This document shows, one piece after another, positions 47,401 to 62,400 of a stretch of DNA of 64,000 nt. Position numbers and translations under genes: made by a program. The notes beneath the pieces are model-generated. The model worked only from the letters and a program-made list of their open reading frames with translations. It was not told the origin of the DNA and made no database searches. How positions within the stretch are numbered: position 1 is the first letter of the stretch; every line of letters begins with the position of its first letter. Source of the stretch: Deroplatys truncata (Eukaryota > Arthropoda > Insecta > Mantodea > Mantidae); contig CM060985.1 in assembly GCA_030765065.1 (NCBI GenBank), positions 4,402,001 through 4,466,000 on the forward strand. The letters are read 5' to 3'.

Positions 47401-50400
47401 TAGGTCTCACATATTGTAACTTGAAGCAGGGAAAGTACCAAGGTCTCACATACTTGTAACTGGAAGCAGGGACAGTACCAAGGTCTCACAACCTGTAATT
47501 GGAAGAACGGAACCACCAAGGTCTCACATAATAGTAACTGAAAGCAGGGACAGCACCAAGGTCTCACATAATTGTAACTGGAAGCAGGGACAGCACCAAC
47601 GACTCACATATTTGTAATTGGAAGCAGGGACAACACCAAGGTCTCACATAATTGTAGCTGGAAGCAGGGACAGCACCAAGGTCCCACATACTTGTAACTG
47701 GAAGCAGGGACAGTACCAAGGTCTCAAAACTTGTAACTTGAAGCAGGGAAAGTACCAAGGTCTCACATACTTGTAACTGGAAGCAGGGACAGTACCAAGG
47801 TCTCACAACCTGTAATTGGAAGAACGGAACCACCAAGGTCTCACATAATAGTAACTGAAAGCAGGGACAGCACCAAGGTCTCACATAATTGTAACTGGAA
47901 GCAGGGACAGCACCAACGACTCACATATTTGTAATTGGAAGCAGGGACAACACCAAGGTCTCACATAATTGTAGCTGGAAGCAGGGACAGCACCAAGGTC
48001 CCACATACTTGTAACTGGAAGCAGGGACAGTACCAAGGTCTCAAAACTTGTAACTGGAAGCAGGGACAGAACCAAGGTCTCTCATACTTGTAACTGGAAG
48101 TAGGGACAGCACCAAGGTCCCACATATAGTTAACTGGAAGTAGGGACAGCACCAAGGTTTCACATATTGTAACCGGAAGCAGGGACAATACCTAGCTCTC
48201 ACAACTTATAACTGGAAGCAGGGACAGCACCAAGGTTTCACATACTTGTAACTGGAAGTAGGGATAGAACCAAGGTCTCACATACTTGTAACTGGAAGTA
48301 GGGACAGCACCAAGGTCCCACATATTGTTACTGGAAGTAGGGACAGCACCAAGGTCTCACATATTGTCACTGGAAGCAGGGACAGCACCAAGGTCTCGCA
48401 TACTTGTAACTGGAAGTAGGGACAGCACCAAGGTCCCACATACTTGTAACTGGAAGTAGGGAAAGCACCAAGGTCTCACATACTTGTAACTGGAAGGAGG
48501 GATAGCATCAAGGTCTCACAACTTGTAACTGGAAGCAGGGACAGCACCAAGGTCTCACATAATTGTAACTGGAAGCAGGGACAGCACCAAGGTCTCACAT
48601 ACTTGTAACTGGAAGCAGGGACAGCACCAAGGTCTCACATAATTGTAGCTGGAAGTAGGGCCAGCACCAAGGTCTCACATAATTGTAGCTGGAAGCAGAG
48701 ACAGCAGCAAGGTCTCACATACTTGTAACTGGAAGCAAGGACAACACCAAGGTCTCACAACTTGTAACTGGAAGCAGGGAGAGCACCAAGGTCTCACATA
48801 ATTGTAGCTGGAAGCAGGGACAGTACCAAGGTCTCACAAATTATAACTGGAAGCAGGGACAGTACCAAGGTCTCACAACTTATAACTGGAAGCAGGGACA
48901 GCACGAAGGTCTCACAAACTTGTAACTGGAAGCAGGGACCCCACCAAGGTCTCACATACTTGTAACTGGAAGCAGGGACAGCACCAAGGTCTCACACACT
49001 GGTACTGGAAGCAGGGACAGTACCAAGGTCTCACATAATTGTAACTAGAAGCAGGGACAGCACCTACTTCTCACATAATTGTAAATGGAAGCAGGGACAG
49101 TACCTAGGTCTGACATATTGTAACTGGAAGCAGGGACAGTACCAAGGTCTCACAACTTGTAACTGGAAGCAGGGACAGCACCAAGGTCTCACATTATTGT
49201 AGCTAAAGCAGGGACAGTACCACGGTCTCACATATTGTAACTGGAAGCAGGGACAGTACCAAGGTCTGACAACTCTTAACTGGAAGCAGGGACAGTACCA
49301 AGGTCTCACATATTGTAACTGGAAGCAGGGACAGCACCAAGGTCTCACAACTTATAACTGGAACCAGGGACAGCACCAAGGTCTCACATACTTGTAACTG
49401 GAAGCAGGGACACCACCAAGGTCTCACAACTTATAACTGGAACCAGGGACAGCACCAAGGTCTCACATACTTGTAACTGGAAGCAGGGACATCACCAAGG
49501 TCTCAGATACTTGTAACTGGAAGCACGGACAGCACCAAGTTCTCAAAACTTATAACTGGAAGCAGGGACAGCACCAAGGTCTCACATAATTGTAGCTGGA
49601 AGCAGGGACAGTACCAAGGTCTCACAACTTGTAACTGGAAGCAGGGACAGCACCACGGTCTCACAACTTGTAACTGGAAGCAGGGACAGCACCAAGGTCT
49701 CACATAATTGTACCTGGAAGGAGGGACAGTACCAGGGTCTCACAACTTGTAACTGGAAGCAGGGACAGCACCGAGGTCTCACATACTTGTAACTGGAAGC
49801 AGGGACAGCACCAAGGTCTCACATAATTGTAGCTAAAGCAGGGACAGTACCACGGTCTCACATATTGTAACTGGAAGCAGGGACAGAAGCAAGGTCTCAC
49901 AACTTGTAACTGGAAGCAGGGACAGCACCAGGGTCTCACAACTTATAACTGGAACCAGGGACAGCACCAAGGTTTCACATACGTTTAACGGAAGCAGGGA
50001 CAGCACCAAGGTCTCAGATACTTGTAACTGGAAGCAGGGACAGCACCAAGGTCTCAAAACTTATAACTGGAAGCAGGGACAGCACCAAGGTCTCACATAA
50101 TTGTAGATGGAAGCAGGGACAGTACCAAGGTCTCACAACTTGTAACTGGAAGCAGGGACAGCACCACGCTCTCACAAGTTGTAACTGGAAGCAGGGACAG
50201 CACCAAGGTCTCACATAATTGTAGCTGGAAGCAGGGACAGTACCAAAGTCTCACAACTTGTAACTGGAAGCAGGGACAGCACCAAGGTCTCACATAATTG
50301 TAGCTGGAAGCAGGGACAGTACCAAGGTCTCAATCCTTGTAACTGGAAGCAGGGACGGCACCACGGTCTCACAACTTGTAATAGGAAGCAGGGACAGCAC

Positions 50401-53400
50401 CAAGGTCTCACATAATTGTAGCTTAAAGCAGGGACAGTACCAAGGTCTCACAACTTGTAACTGGAAGCAGGGACAGCACCAAGGTCTCACATACTTGTAA
50501 CTGGAAGCAGGGAAGGCACCAAGGTCTCACATATTGTAACCTGAAGCAGGGACAGTACGAAGGTCTCACAACTTGTAACTGGAGGCAGGGACAGCACCAA
50601 GGTCTCACATAATTGTAACTGGAAGAAGGGACAGCACCAAGGTCTCACAACTTGTAACTGGAAGCAGGGACAGCACCAAGGTCCCACATACCTGTAACTG
50701 GAAGTAGGGAAAGCACCAAGGTCTCACATACTTGTAACTGGAAGGAGGGATAGCATCAAGGTCTCACAACTTGTAACTGGAAGCAGGGACAGCACCAAGG
50801 TCTCACATAATTGTAACTGGAAGCAGGGACAGCACCAAGGTCTCACATACTTGTAACTGGAAGCAGGGACAGCACCAAGGTCTCACATAATTGTAGCTGG
50901 AAGTAGGGCCAGCACCAAGGTCTCACATAATTGTAGCTGGAAGCAGGGACAGCAGCAAGGTCTCACATACTTGTAACTGGAAGCAGGGAAAACACCAAGG
51001 TCTCACAACTTGTAACTGGAAGCAGGGAGAGCACCAAGGTCTCACATAATTGTAGCTGGAAGCAGGGACAGTACCAAGGTCTCACAATATATAACTGGAA
51101 GCAGGGACAGTACCAAGGTCTCACAACTTATAACTGGAAGCGGGGACAGCACGAAGGTCTCACAAACTTGTAACTGGAAGCAGGGACGCCACCAAGGTCT
51201 CACATACTTGTAACTGGAAGCAGGGACAGCACCAAGGTTTCACACACTGTAACTGGAAGCACGGACAGTACCAAGGTCTCACATAATTGTAACTAGAAGC
51301 AGGGACAGTACCAAGGTCTCACATACTTTTAATTGGCAGCTGGGGACAGCACCAAGGTCTCACATAACTGTAACTGGAAGCAGGGACAGCACCTACTTCT
51401 CACATAATTGTAAATGGAAGCAGGGACAGTACCTAGGTCTCACATATTGTAAGTGGAAGCAGGGACAGTACCAAGGTCTCACAACTTGTAACTGGAAGCA
51501 GGGACAGCACCAAGGTCTCACATAGTTGTAGCTAAAGCAGGGACAGTACCACGTTCTCACATATTGTAACTGGAAGCAGGGACAGTACCAAGGTCTCACA
51601 ACTTGTAACTGGAAGCAGGGACAGTACCAAGGTCTCACACAATGTAACTGGAAGCAGGGAAAGCACCAAGGTCTCACAACTTATAACTGGAACCAGGGAC
51701 AGCACCAAGGTCTCACATACTTCTAACTGGAAGCAGGGACATCACCAAGGTGTCAGATACTTGTAACTGGAAGCACGAACAGCACCAAGGTCTCACATAA
51801 TTGTAACTGGAAGCAGGGACAGAACCACGGTCTCACATAATTGTAACTGGAAGCAGGGACAGTACCAAGGTCTCACATACTTGTAACCGGAAGCAGGGAC
51901 AGCACCAAGGTTTCACATAATTGTAACTGGAAGCAGGGACAGAACCTAGGTTTCACATAACTGTAACTGGAAGCAGGAACAGCACCTAGGTCTCACATAC
52001 TTGTAACTGGAAGCAGGGACAGAACCAAGGTCTCACAACTTATAACTGGAAGCAGGGACAGCACCAAGGTCTCACATACTTGTAACTGGAAGCAGGGACA
52101 GCACCAAGGTCTCACATATTGTAACCGGAAGCAGGGACAGCACCAAGGTCTCACAACTTATAACTGGAAGCAGGGACAGCACCAAGGTCTCACATAATTG
52201 TAACAGGAAGCAGGGAGAGCACCAAGGTCTCATATAATTGTAACTGTAAGCAGGGACAGTACCAAGGGCTCACAACTTGTAACTGGAAGCAGGGACAGCA
52301 CCAAGGTCTCACACAATTGTAACACGAAGCAGGGACAGCACCAAGGTCTCACAACTTATAACTGGAAGCAGCGACAGTACCAAGGTCTCACATAATTGTA
52401 ACTGGAAGCAGGGAAAGTACCAAGGTCTCACATAATTGTAATTGGAAGCAGGGACAGCACCAAGGAATCACATAATTGTAACTGGAAGCAGGGACAGCAC
52501 CTAGGTCTCACATAAATGTAACTGGAAGACGGGACAGTACCTAGGTCTCACATATTGTAACTGGAAGCAGGGAAAGTACCAAGAATTAACATACTTGTAA
52601 CTGGAAGCAGGGACAGTACCAAGGTCTCACAACCCGTAATTGTAAGAAGGGAACCACCAAGGTCTCACATAATTGTAACTGAAAGCAGGGACAGCACCAA
52701 GGTTTCACATAATTGTAGCTGGAAGCAGGGACAGCACCAAGGTCCCACATACTTGTAACTGGAAGCAGGGACAGTACTAAGGTCTCACAACTTGTAACCG
52801 GAAGCAGGGACAGCACCAAGGTCTCACATAATTGTAGCTAAAGCAGGGACAGTACCACGGTCTCACATATTGTAACTGGAAGCAGGGACAGTACCAAGGT
52901 CTCACAACTTGTAACTGGAAGCAGGGAAAGTACCAAGGTCTCACATATTGTAACTGGAACGAGGGACAGCACCAAGGTCTCACATACTTGTAACTGGAAG
53001 CAGGGACAGCACCAAGGTCCCACATACTTGTAACTGGAAGCAGGGACAGCACCAAGGTCTCGAAACTTATAACTGGAAGCAGGGACAGCACCAAGGTCTC
53101 ACATAATTGTAGCTGGAAGCAGGGACAGTACCAAGGTCTCACAACTTGTAACTGGAAGCAGGGAAAGCACCACGGTCTCACAACTTGTAACTGGAAGCAG
53201 GGACAGCACCAAGGTCTCACATAATTGTAGCTGGAGGCAGGGACAGTACCAAGGTCTCAAAACTTGTAACTGGAAGCAGGGACAGCACCAAGGTCTCACA
53301 TATTGTAACTGGAACCAGGGAAAGCACCAAGGTCTCACATACTTGTAACTGGAAGCAGGGCAGCACCAAGGTCCCACATACTTGTAACTGGAAGCAGGGA

Positions 53401-56400
53401 CAGCACCAAGGTCTAAAACTTCTAACTGGAAGCAGGGACAGCACCAAGGTCTCACATAATTGTAGCTGGAAGCAGGGACAGTACCAAGGTCTCACAACTT
53501 GTAACTGAAAGCAGGGAAAGCACCACGGTCTCACAACTTGTAACTGGAAGCAGGGACAGCACCAAGGCCTCACATAATTGTAGCTGGAAGCAGGGACAGC
53601 ACCAAGGTCTCACATGCTTGTAACTGGAAGCAGGGAAGGCACCAAGGTCTCACATATTGTAACTGGAAGCAGGGACAGTACCAAGGACTCACATACTTGT
53701 AACTGGAAGCAGGGACAGTACCAAGGTCTCACATACTTGTAACTGGCAGCTGGGACAGCACCAAGCTCTCACATAATTGTAACTGGAAGCAGGGACAGCA
53801 CCAAGGTCTCACATAATTGTAACTGGAAGCAGGGACAGTAGCAAGGTCTCACATACTTGTAACCGGAAGCAGGGACAGCACCAAGGTCTCACATAATTGG
53901 AACTAGAAGCAGGGACAGCACCAAGCTCTCACATCATTGTAACTGGAAGCAGGGACAGCACCAAGGTTTCACATAACTGTAACTGGAAGCAGGAACAGCA
54001 CCTAGGACTCACATACTTCTAACTGGAAGCAGGGACAGCACCAAGGTCTCACAACTTATAACTGGAAGCAGGGACAGCACCAAGGTCTCACATACTTGTA
54101 ACTGGAAGCAGGGACAGCACCAAGGTCTCACATATTGTAACCGGAAGCAGGGACAGCACCAAGGTTTCACAACTCATAACTGGAGGCAGGGAAGGCACCA
54201 AGGTCTCACATAATTGTAACAGGAAGCAGGGACAGCACCAAGGTCTCACATAATTGTAACTGTAAGCAGGGACAGAACCAAGGTCTCGCATAATTGTAAC
54301 TGGAAGCAGGGACAGTACCAAGGTCTCACATAATTGTAACTGGAAGCAGGGACAGCACCAAGGTCTCACAACTTATAACTGGAAGCAAGGACAGTCACAA
54401 GGTCTCACATAATTGTAACTGGAAGCAGGGACAGTACCAAGGTCTCACATAATTGTAATTGGAAGCAGGGAATGCACCAAGGACTCACATAATTGTAACT
54501 GGAAGCAGGGACAGCACATAGGTCTCACATAAATGTAACTGGAAGACGGGACAGTACCTAGGTCTCATATATTGTAACTGGAAGCAGGGAAAGTACCAAG
54601 GTCTCACATACTTGTAACTGGAAGCAGGGACAGTCCCAAGGTCTCACAACCTGTAATTGGAAGAAGGGAAACACCAACGACTCACATATTTGTAATTGGA
54701 AGCAGGGACAACACCAAGGTCTCACATAATTGTAGCTGGAAGCAGGGACAGCACCAAGGTCCCACATACTTGTAACTGGAAGCAGGGACAGTACCAAGGT
54801 CTCAAAACTTGTAACCGGAAGCAGGGACAGCACCAAGGTCTCACATAATTGTAGCTAAAGCAGGGACAGTACCACGGTCTCACATATTGTAACTGGAAGC
54901 AGGGACAGTACCAAGGTCTCACAACTTGTAACTGGAAGACGGGACAGTACCTAGGTCTCACATATTGTAACTGGAAGCAGGGAAAGTACCAAGGTCTCAC
55001 ATAATTGTAACTGGAAGCAGGGACAGCACCAAGGTCTCACATAATTGTAACTGGAAGCAGGGACAGCACCAACGACTCACATATTTGTAATTGGAAGCAG
55101 ATCACAACACCAAGGTCTCACATAATTGTAGCTGGAAGCAGGGACAGCACCAAGGTCCCACATACTTGTAACTGGAAGCAGGGACAGTACCAAGGTCTCA
55201 AAACTTGTAACTGGAAGCAGGGACAGCACCAAGGATTCTCATACTTGTAACTGGAAGTAGGGACAGCACCAAGGTCCCACATATAGTTAACTGGAAGTAG
55301 GGACAGCACCAAGGATTCACATATTGTAACCGGAAGCAGGGACAGCACCTAGCTCTCACAACTTATAACTGGAAGCAGGGACAGCACCAAGGCTTCATAT
55401 ACTTGTAACTGGAAGTAGGGATAGAACCAAGGTCTCACATACTTTTAACTGGAAGTAGGGACAGCACCAAGGTCCCACATATTGTTACTGGAAGTAGGGA
55501 CATAACCAAGGTCTCACATATTGTCACTGGAAGCAGGGACAGCACCAAGGTCTCGCATACTTGTAACTGGAAGTAGGGACAGCACCAAGGTCCCACATAC
55601 TTGTAACTGGAAGTAGGGAAAGCACCAAGGTCTCACATACTTGTAACTGGAAGGAGGGATAGCATCAAGGTCTCACAACTTGTAACTGGAAGCAGGGACA
55701 GCACCAAGGTCTCACATAATTGTAACTGGAAGCAGGGACAGCACCAAGGTCTCACATACTTGTAACTGGAAGCAGGGACAGCACCAAGGTCTCACATAAT
55801 TGTAGCTGGAAGTAGGGCCAGCACCAAGGTCTCACATAATTGTAGCTGGAAGCAGGGACAGCAGCAAGGTGTCACATACTTGTAACTGGAAGCAGGGACA
55901 ACACTAAGGTCTCACAACTTGTAACTGGAAGCAGGGAGAGCACCAAGGTCTCACATAATTGTAGCTGGAAGCAGGGACAGTACCAAGGTCTCACAAATTA
56001 TAACTGGAAGCAGGGACAGTACCAAGGTCTCACAACTTATAACTGGAAGCAGGGACAGCACGAAGGTCTCACAAACTTGTAACTGGAAGCAGGGACCCCA
56101 CCAAGGTCTCCTATACTTGTAACTGGAAGCAGGGACAGCACCAAGGTCTCACACACTATAACTGGAAGCAGGGACAGTACCAAGGTCTCACATAACTGTA
56201 ACTGGAAGCAGGGACAGCACCTACTTCTCACATAATTGTAAATGGAAGCAGGGACAGTACCTAGGTCTCACATATTGTAAGTGGAAGCAGGGACAGTACC
56301 AAGGTCTCACAACTTGTAACTGGAAGCAGGGACAGCACCAAGGTCTCTCATAATTGTAGCTAAAGCAGGGACAGTACCACGGTCTCACATATTGTAACTG

Positions 56401-59400
56401 GAAGCAGGGACAGTACCAAGGTCTCCCAACTTGTAACTGGAAGCAGGGACAGTACCAAGGTCTCACATATTGTAACTGGAAGCAGGGACAGCACCAAGGT
56501 CTCACAACTTATAACTGGAACCAGGGACAGCACCAAGGTCTCACATACTTGTAACTGGAAGCAGGGACAGCACCAAGGTCTCACAACTTATAACTGGAAC
56601 CAGGGACAGCACCAAGGTCTCACATACTTGTAACTGGAAGCAGGGACATCACCAAGGTCTCAGATACTTGTAACTGGAAGCACGGACAGCACCAAGGTCT
56701 CAAAACTTATAACTGGAAGCAGGGACTGCACCAAGGTCTCACATAATTGTAGCTGGAAGCAGGGACAGTACCAAGGTCTCACAACTTGTAACTGGAAGCA
56801 GGGACAGCACCAGGGTCTCACAACTTGTAACTGGAAGCAGGGACAGCACCAAGGTCTCACATAATTGTAGCTGGAAGGAGGGACAGTACCAAGGTCTCAC
56901 AACTTGTAACTGGAAGCAGGGACAGCACCGAGCTCTCACATACTTGTAACTGGAAGCAGGGACAGCACCAAGGTCTCACATAATTGTAGCTAAAGCAGGG
57001 ACAGTACCACGGTCTCACATATTGTAACTGGAAGCAGGGACAGTAGCAAGGTCTCACAACTTGTAACTGGAAGCAGGGACAGTACCAAGGTCTCACATAT
57101 TGTAACTGCAAGCAGGGACAGCACCAGGGTCTCACAACTTATAACTGGAACCAGGGACAGCACCAAGGTTTCACATACTTGTAACTGGAAGCAGGGACAG
57201 CACCAAGGTCTCAGATACTTGTAACTGGAAACAGGGACAGCACCAAGGTCTCAAAACTTATAACTGGAAGCAGGGACAGCACCAAGGTCTCACATAATTG
57301 TAGATGGAAGCAGGGACAGTACCAAGGTCTCACAACTTGTAACTGGAAGCAGGGACAGCACCACGCTCTCACAACTTGTAACTGGAAGCAGGGACAGCAC
57401 CAAGGTCTCACATAATTGTAGCTGGAAGCAGGGAGAGTACAATAGTCTCACAACATGTAACTGGAAGCAGGGACAGCACCAAGGTCTCACATAATTGTAG
57501 CTGGAAGCAGGGACAGTACCAAGGTCTCAATCCTTGTAACTGGAAGCAGGGACGGCACCACGGTCTCACAACTTGTAATAGGAAGCAGGGACAGCACCAA
57601 GGTCTCACATAATTGTAGCTTGAAGCAGGACAGTACCAAGGTCTCACAACTTGTAACTGGAAGCAGGGACAGCACCAAGGTCTCACATACTTGTAACTGG
57701 AAGCAGGGAAGGCACCAAGGTCTCACATATTGTAACCTGACGCAGGGACAGTACGAAGGTCTCACAACTTGTAACTGGAGGCAGGGACAGCACCAAGGTC
57801 TCACATAATTGCAACTGGAAGCAGGGACAGCACCAAGGTCTCACAACTTGTAACTGGAAGCAGGGACAGCACCAAGGTCCCACATACTTGTAACTGGAAG
57901 TAGGGAAAGCACCAAGGTCTCACATACTTGTAACTGGAAGGAGGGATAGCATCAAGGTCTCACAACTTGTAACTGGAAGCAGGGACAGCACCAAGGTCTC
58001 ACATAATATTAACTGGAAGCAGGGACAGCACCAAGGTCTCACATACTTGTAACTGGAAGCAGGGACAGCACCAAGGTCTCACATAATTGTAGTTGGAAGT
58101 AGGGCCAGCACCAAGGTCTCACATAATTGTAGCTGGAAGCAGGGACAGCAGCAAGGTCTCACATACTTGTAACTGGAAGCAGGGACAACACCAAGGTCTC
58201 ACAACTTGTAACTGGAAGCAGGGAGAGCACCAAGGTCTCACATAATTGTAGCTGGAAGCACGGACAGTACCAAGGTCTCACAATATATAACTGGAAGCAG
58301 GGACAGTACCAAGGTCTCACAACTTATAACTGGAAGCGGGGACAGCACGAAGGTCTCACAAACTTGTAACTGGAAGCAGGGACGCCACCAAGGTCTCACA
58401 TACTTGTAACTGGAAGCAGGGACAGCACCAAGGGCTCACACACTGTAACTGGAAGCACGGACAGTACCAAGGTCTCACATAATTGTAACTAGAAGCAGGG
58501 ACAGTACCAAGGTCTCACATAATTTTAATTGGAAGCTGGGGACAGCACCAAGGTCTCACATAACTGTAACTGGAAGCAGGGACAGCACCTACTTCTCACA
58601 TAATTGTAAATGGAAGCAGGGACAGTACCTAGGTCTCACATATTGTAAGTGGAAGCAGGGACAGTACCAAGGTCTCACAACTTGTAACTGTAAGCAGGGA
58701 CAGCAACAAGGTCTCACATAATTGTAGCTAAAGCAGGGACAGTACCACGGTCTCACATATTGTAACTGGAAGCAGGGACAGTACCAAGGTCTCACAACTT
58801 GTAACTGGAAGCAGGGACAGTACCAAGGTCTCACATATTGTAACTGGAAGCAGGGACAGCACCAAGGTCTCACAACTTATAACTGGAACCAGGGACAGCA
58901 CCAAGGTCTCACATACTTGTAACTGGAAGCAGGGACATCACCAAGGTCTCAGATACTTGTAACTGGAAGCACGGACAGCACCAAGGTCTCAAAACTTATA
59001 ACTGGAAGCAGGGACAGCACGAAGGTCTCACATAATTGTAGCTGGAAGCAGGGACAGTACCAAGGTCTCACAACTTGTAACTGCAAGCAGGGACAGCACC
59101 ACGGTCTCACAACTTGTAACTGGAAGCAGGGACAGCACCAAGGTCTCACATAATTGTAGCTGGAAGGAGGGACAGTACCAAGGTCTCAGAACTTGTAACT
59201 GGAAGCAGGGACAGCACCGAGGTCTCACATACTTGTAACTGGAAGCAGGGACAGCACCAAGGTCTCACATAATTGTAGCTAAAGCAGCGACAGTACCACG
59301 GTCTCACATATTGTAACTGGAAGCAGGGACAGTACCAAGGTCTCACAACTTGTAACTGGAAGCAGGGACAGTACCAAGGTCTCACATATTGTAACTGGAA

Positions 59401-62400
59401 GCAGGGACAGCACCAGGGTCTCACAACTTATAACTGGAACCAGGGACAGCACCAAGGTTTCACATACTTGTAACTGGAAGCAGGGACAGCACCAAGGTCT
59501 CAGATACTTGTAACTGGAAGCAGGGACAGCACCAAGGTCTCAAAACTTATAACTGGAAGCAGGGACAGCACCAAGGTCTCACATAATGGTAGCTGGAAGC
59601 AGGGACAGTACCAAGGTCTCACAAGTTGTAACTGGAAGCAGGGACAGCACCACGCTCTCACAACTTGTAACTGGAAGCAGGGACAGAACCAAGGTCTCAC
59701 ATAATTGTAGCTGGAAGCAGGGACAGTACCAAAGTCTCACAACTTGTAACTGGAAGCAGGGACAGCACCAAGGTCTCACATACTTGTAACTGAAAGCAGG
59801 GAAGGCACCAAGGTCTCACATATTGTAACTAGAAGCAGGGACAGTACCAAGGTCTCACAATTTGTAACTGGAAGCAGGGACAGCACCAAGGTCTCACATA
59901 ATTGTATCTGGAAGCAGGGACAGCACCAAGGTCTCACAACTTATAACTGGAACCCGGGACAGCACCAAGGTCTCACATCATTGTAACTGGAAGCAGGAAC
60001 AGCACCTAGGACTCACATACTTCTAACTGGAAGCAGGGACAGCACCAAGGTCTCACAACTTATGACTGGAAGCAGGGACAGCACCAAGGTCTCACATACT
60101 TGTAACTGGAAGCAGGGACAGCACCAAGGTCTCACATATTGTAACTGGAAGCAGGGACAGCACCAAGGTTTCACAACTCATAACTGGAAGCAGGGAAGGC
60201 ACCAAGGTCTCACATAATTGTAACAGGAAGCAGGGACAGCACCAAGGTCTCACATAATTGTAACTGTAAGCAGGGACAGCACCAAGGTCTCGCATAATTG
60301 TAACTGGAAGCAGGGACAGTACCAAGGTCTCACATAATTGTAACTGGAAGCAGGGACAGCACCAAGGTCTCACAGCTTATAACTGGAAGCAGGGACAGTA
60401 CCAAGGTCTCACATAATTGTAACTGGAAGCAGGGACAGTACCAAGGTCTCACATAATTGTAATTGGAAGCAGGGAATGCACCAAGGACTCACATAATTGT
60501 AACTGGAAGCAGGGACAGCACTTAGGTCTCACATAAATGTAACTGGAAGACGGGACAGTACCTAGGTCTCTCATATTGTAACTGGAAGCAGGGAATGTAC
60601 CAAGGTCTCACATACTTGTAACTGGAAGCAGGGACAGTACCAAGGTCTCACAACCTGTAATTGGAAGAAGGGAACCACCAAGGTCTCACATAATAGTAAC
60701 TGAAAGCAGGGACAGCACCAAGGTCTCACATAATTGTAACTGGAAGCAGGGACAGCACCAACGACTCACATATTTGTAATTGGAAGCAGGGACAACACCA
60801 AGGTCTCACAAAATTGTAGCTGGAAGCAGCGACAGCACCAAGGTCCCACATACTTGTAACTGGAAGCAGGGACAGTACCAAGGTCTCAAAACTTGTAACT
60901 GGAAGCAGGGACAGCACCAAGGTCTCTCATACTTGTAACTGGAAGTAGGGACAGCACCAAGGTCCCACATATAGTTAACTGGAAGTAGGGACAGCACCAA
61001 GGTTTCACATAATGTAACCGGAAGCAGGGACAGTACCTAGCTCTCACAACTTATAACTGGAAGCAGGGACAGCACCAAGGTTTCACATACTTGTAACTGG
61101 AAGTAGGGATAGAACCAAGGTCTCACATACTTGTAACTGGAAGTAGGTACAGCACCAAGGTCCCACATATTGTTACTGGAAGTAGGGACAGCACCAAGGT
61201 CTCACATATTGTCACTGGAAGCAGGGACAGCACCAAGGTCTCGCATACTTGTAACTGGAAGTAGGGACAGCACCAAGGTCCCACATACTTGTAACTGGAA
61301 GTAGGGAAAGCACCAATGTCTCACATACTTGTAACTGGAAGGAGGGATAGCATCAAGGTCTCACAACTTGTAACTGGAAGCAGGGACAGCACCAAGGTCT
61401 CACATAATTGTAACTGGACGCAGGGACAGCACCAAGGTCTCACATACTTGTAACTGGAAGCAGGGACAGAACCAAGGTCTCACATAATTGTAGCTAGAAG
61501 TAGGGCCAGCACCAAGGTCTCACATAATTGTACCTGGAAGCAAAGACAGCAGCAAGGTCTCACATACTTGTAACTGGAAGCAGGGACAACACCAAGGTCT
61601 CACAACTTGTAACTGGAAGCAGGGAGAGCACCAAGGTCTCACATAATTGTAGCTGGAAGCAGGGACAGTACCAAGGTCTCACAAATTATAACTGGAAGCA
61701 GGGACAGTACCAAGGTCTCACAACTTGTAACTGGAAGCAGGGACAGCACGAAGGTCTCACAAACTTCTAACTGGAAGCAGGGACTCCACCAAGGTCTCAC
61801 ATACTTGTAACTGGAAGCAGGGACAGCACCAAGGTCTCACACACTGTAACTGGAAGCAGGGACAGTACCAAGGTCTCACATAATTGTAACTAGAAGCAGG
61901 GACAGTACCAAGGTCTCACATAATTTTAATTGGAAGCTGGGGACAGCACCAAGGTCTCACATAACTGTAACTGGAAGCAGGGACAGCACCTACTTCTCAC
62001 ATAATTGTAAATGGAAGCAGGGACAGTACCTCGGTCTCACATATTGTAACTGGAAGCAGGGACAGTACCAAGGTCTCACAACTTGTAACTGGAAGCAGGG
62101 ACAGCACCAAGGTCTCACATAATTGTAGCTAAAGCAGGGACAGTACCACGGTCTCACATATTGTAACTGGAAGCAGGGACAGTACCAAGGTCTCACAACT
62201 TGTAAGTGGAAGCAGGGACAGTACCAAGGTCTCACATATTGTAACTGGAAGCAGGGACAGCACCAAGGTCTCACAACTTATAACTGGAACCAGGGACAGC
62301 ACCAAGGTCTCACATACTTGTAACTGGAAGCAGGGACATCACCAAGGTCTCAGATACTTGTAACTGGAAGCACGGACAGCACCAAGGTCTCAAAACTTAT

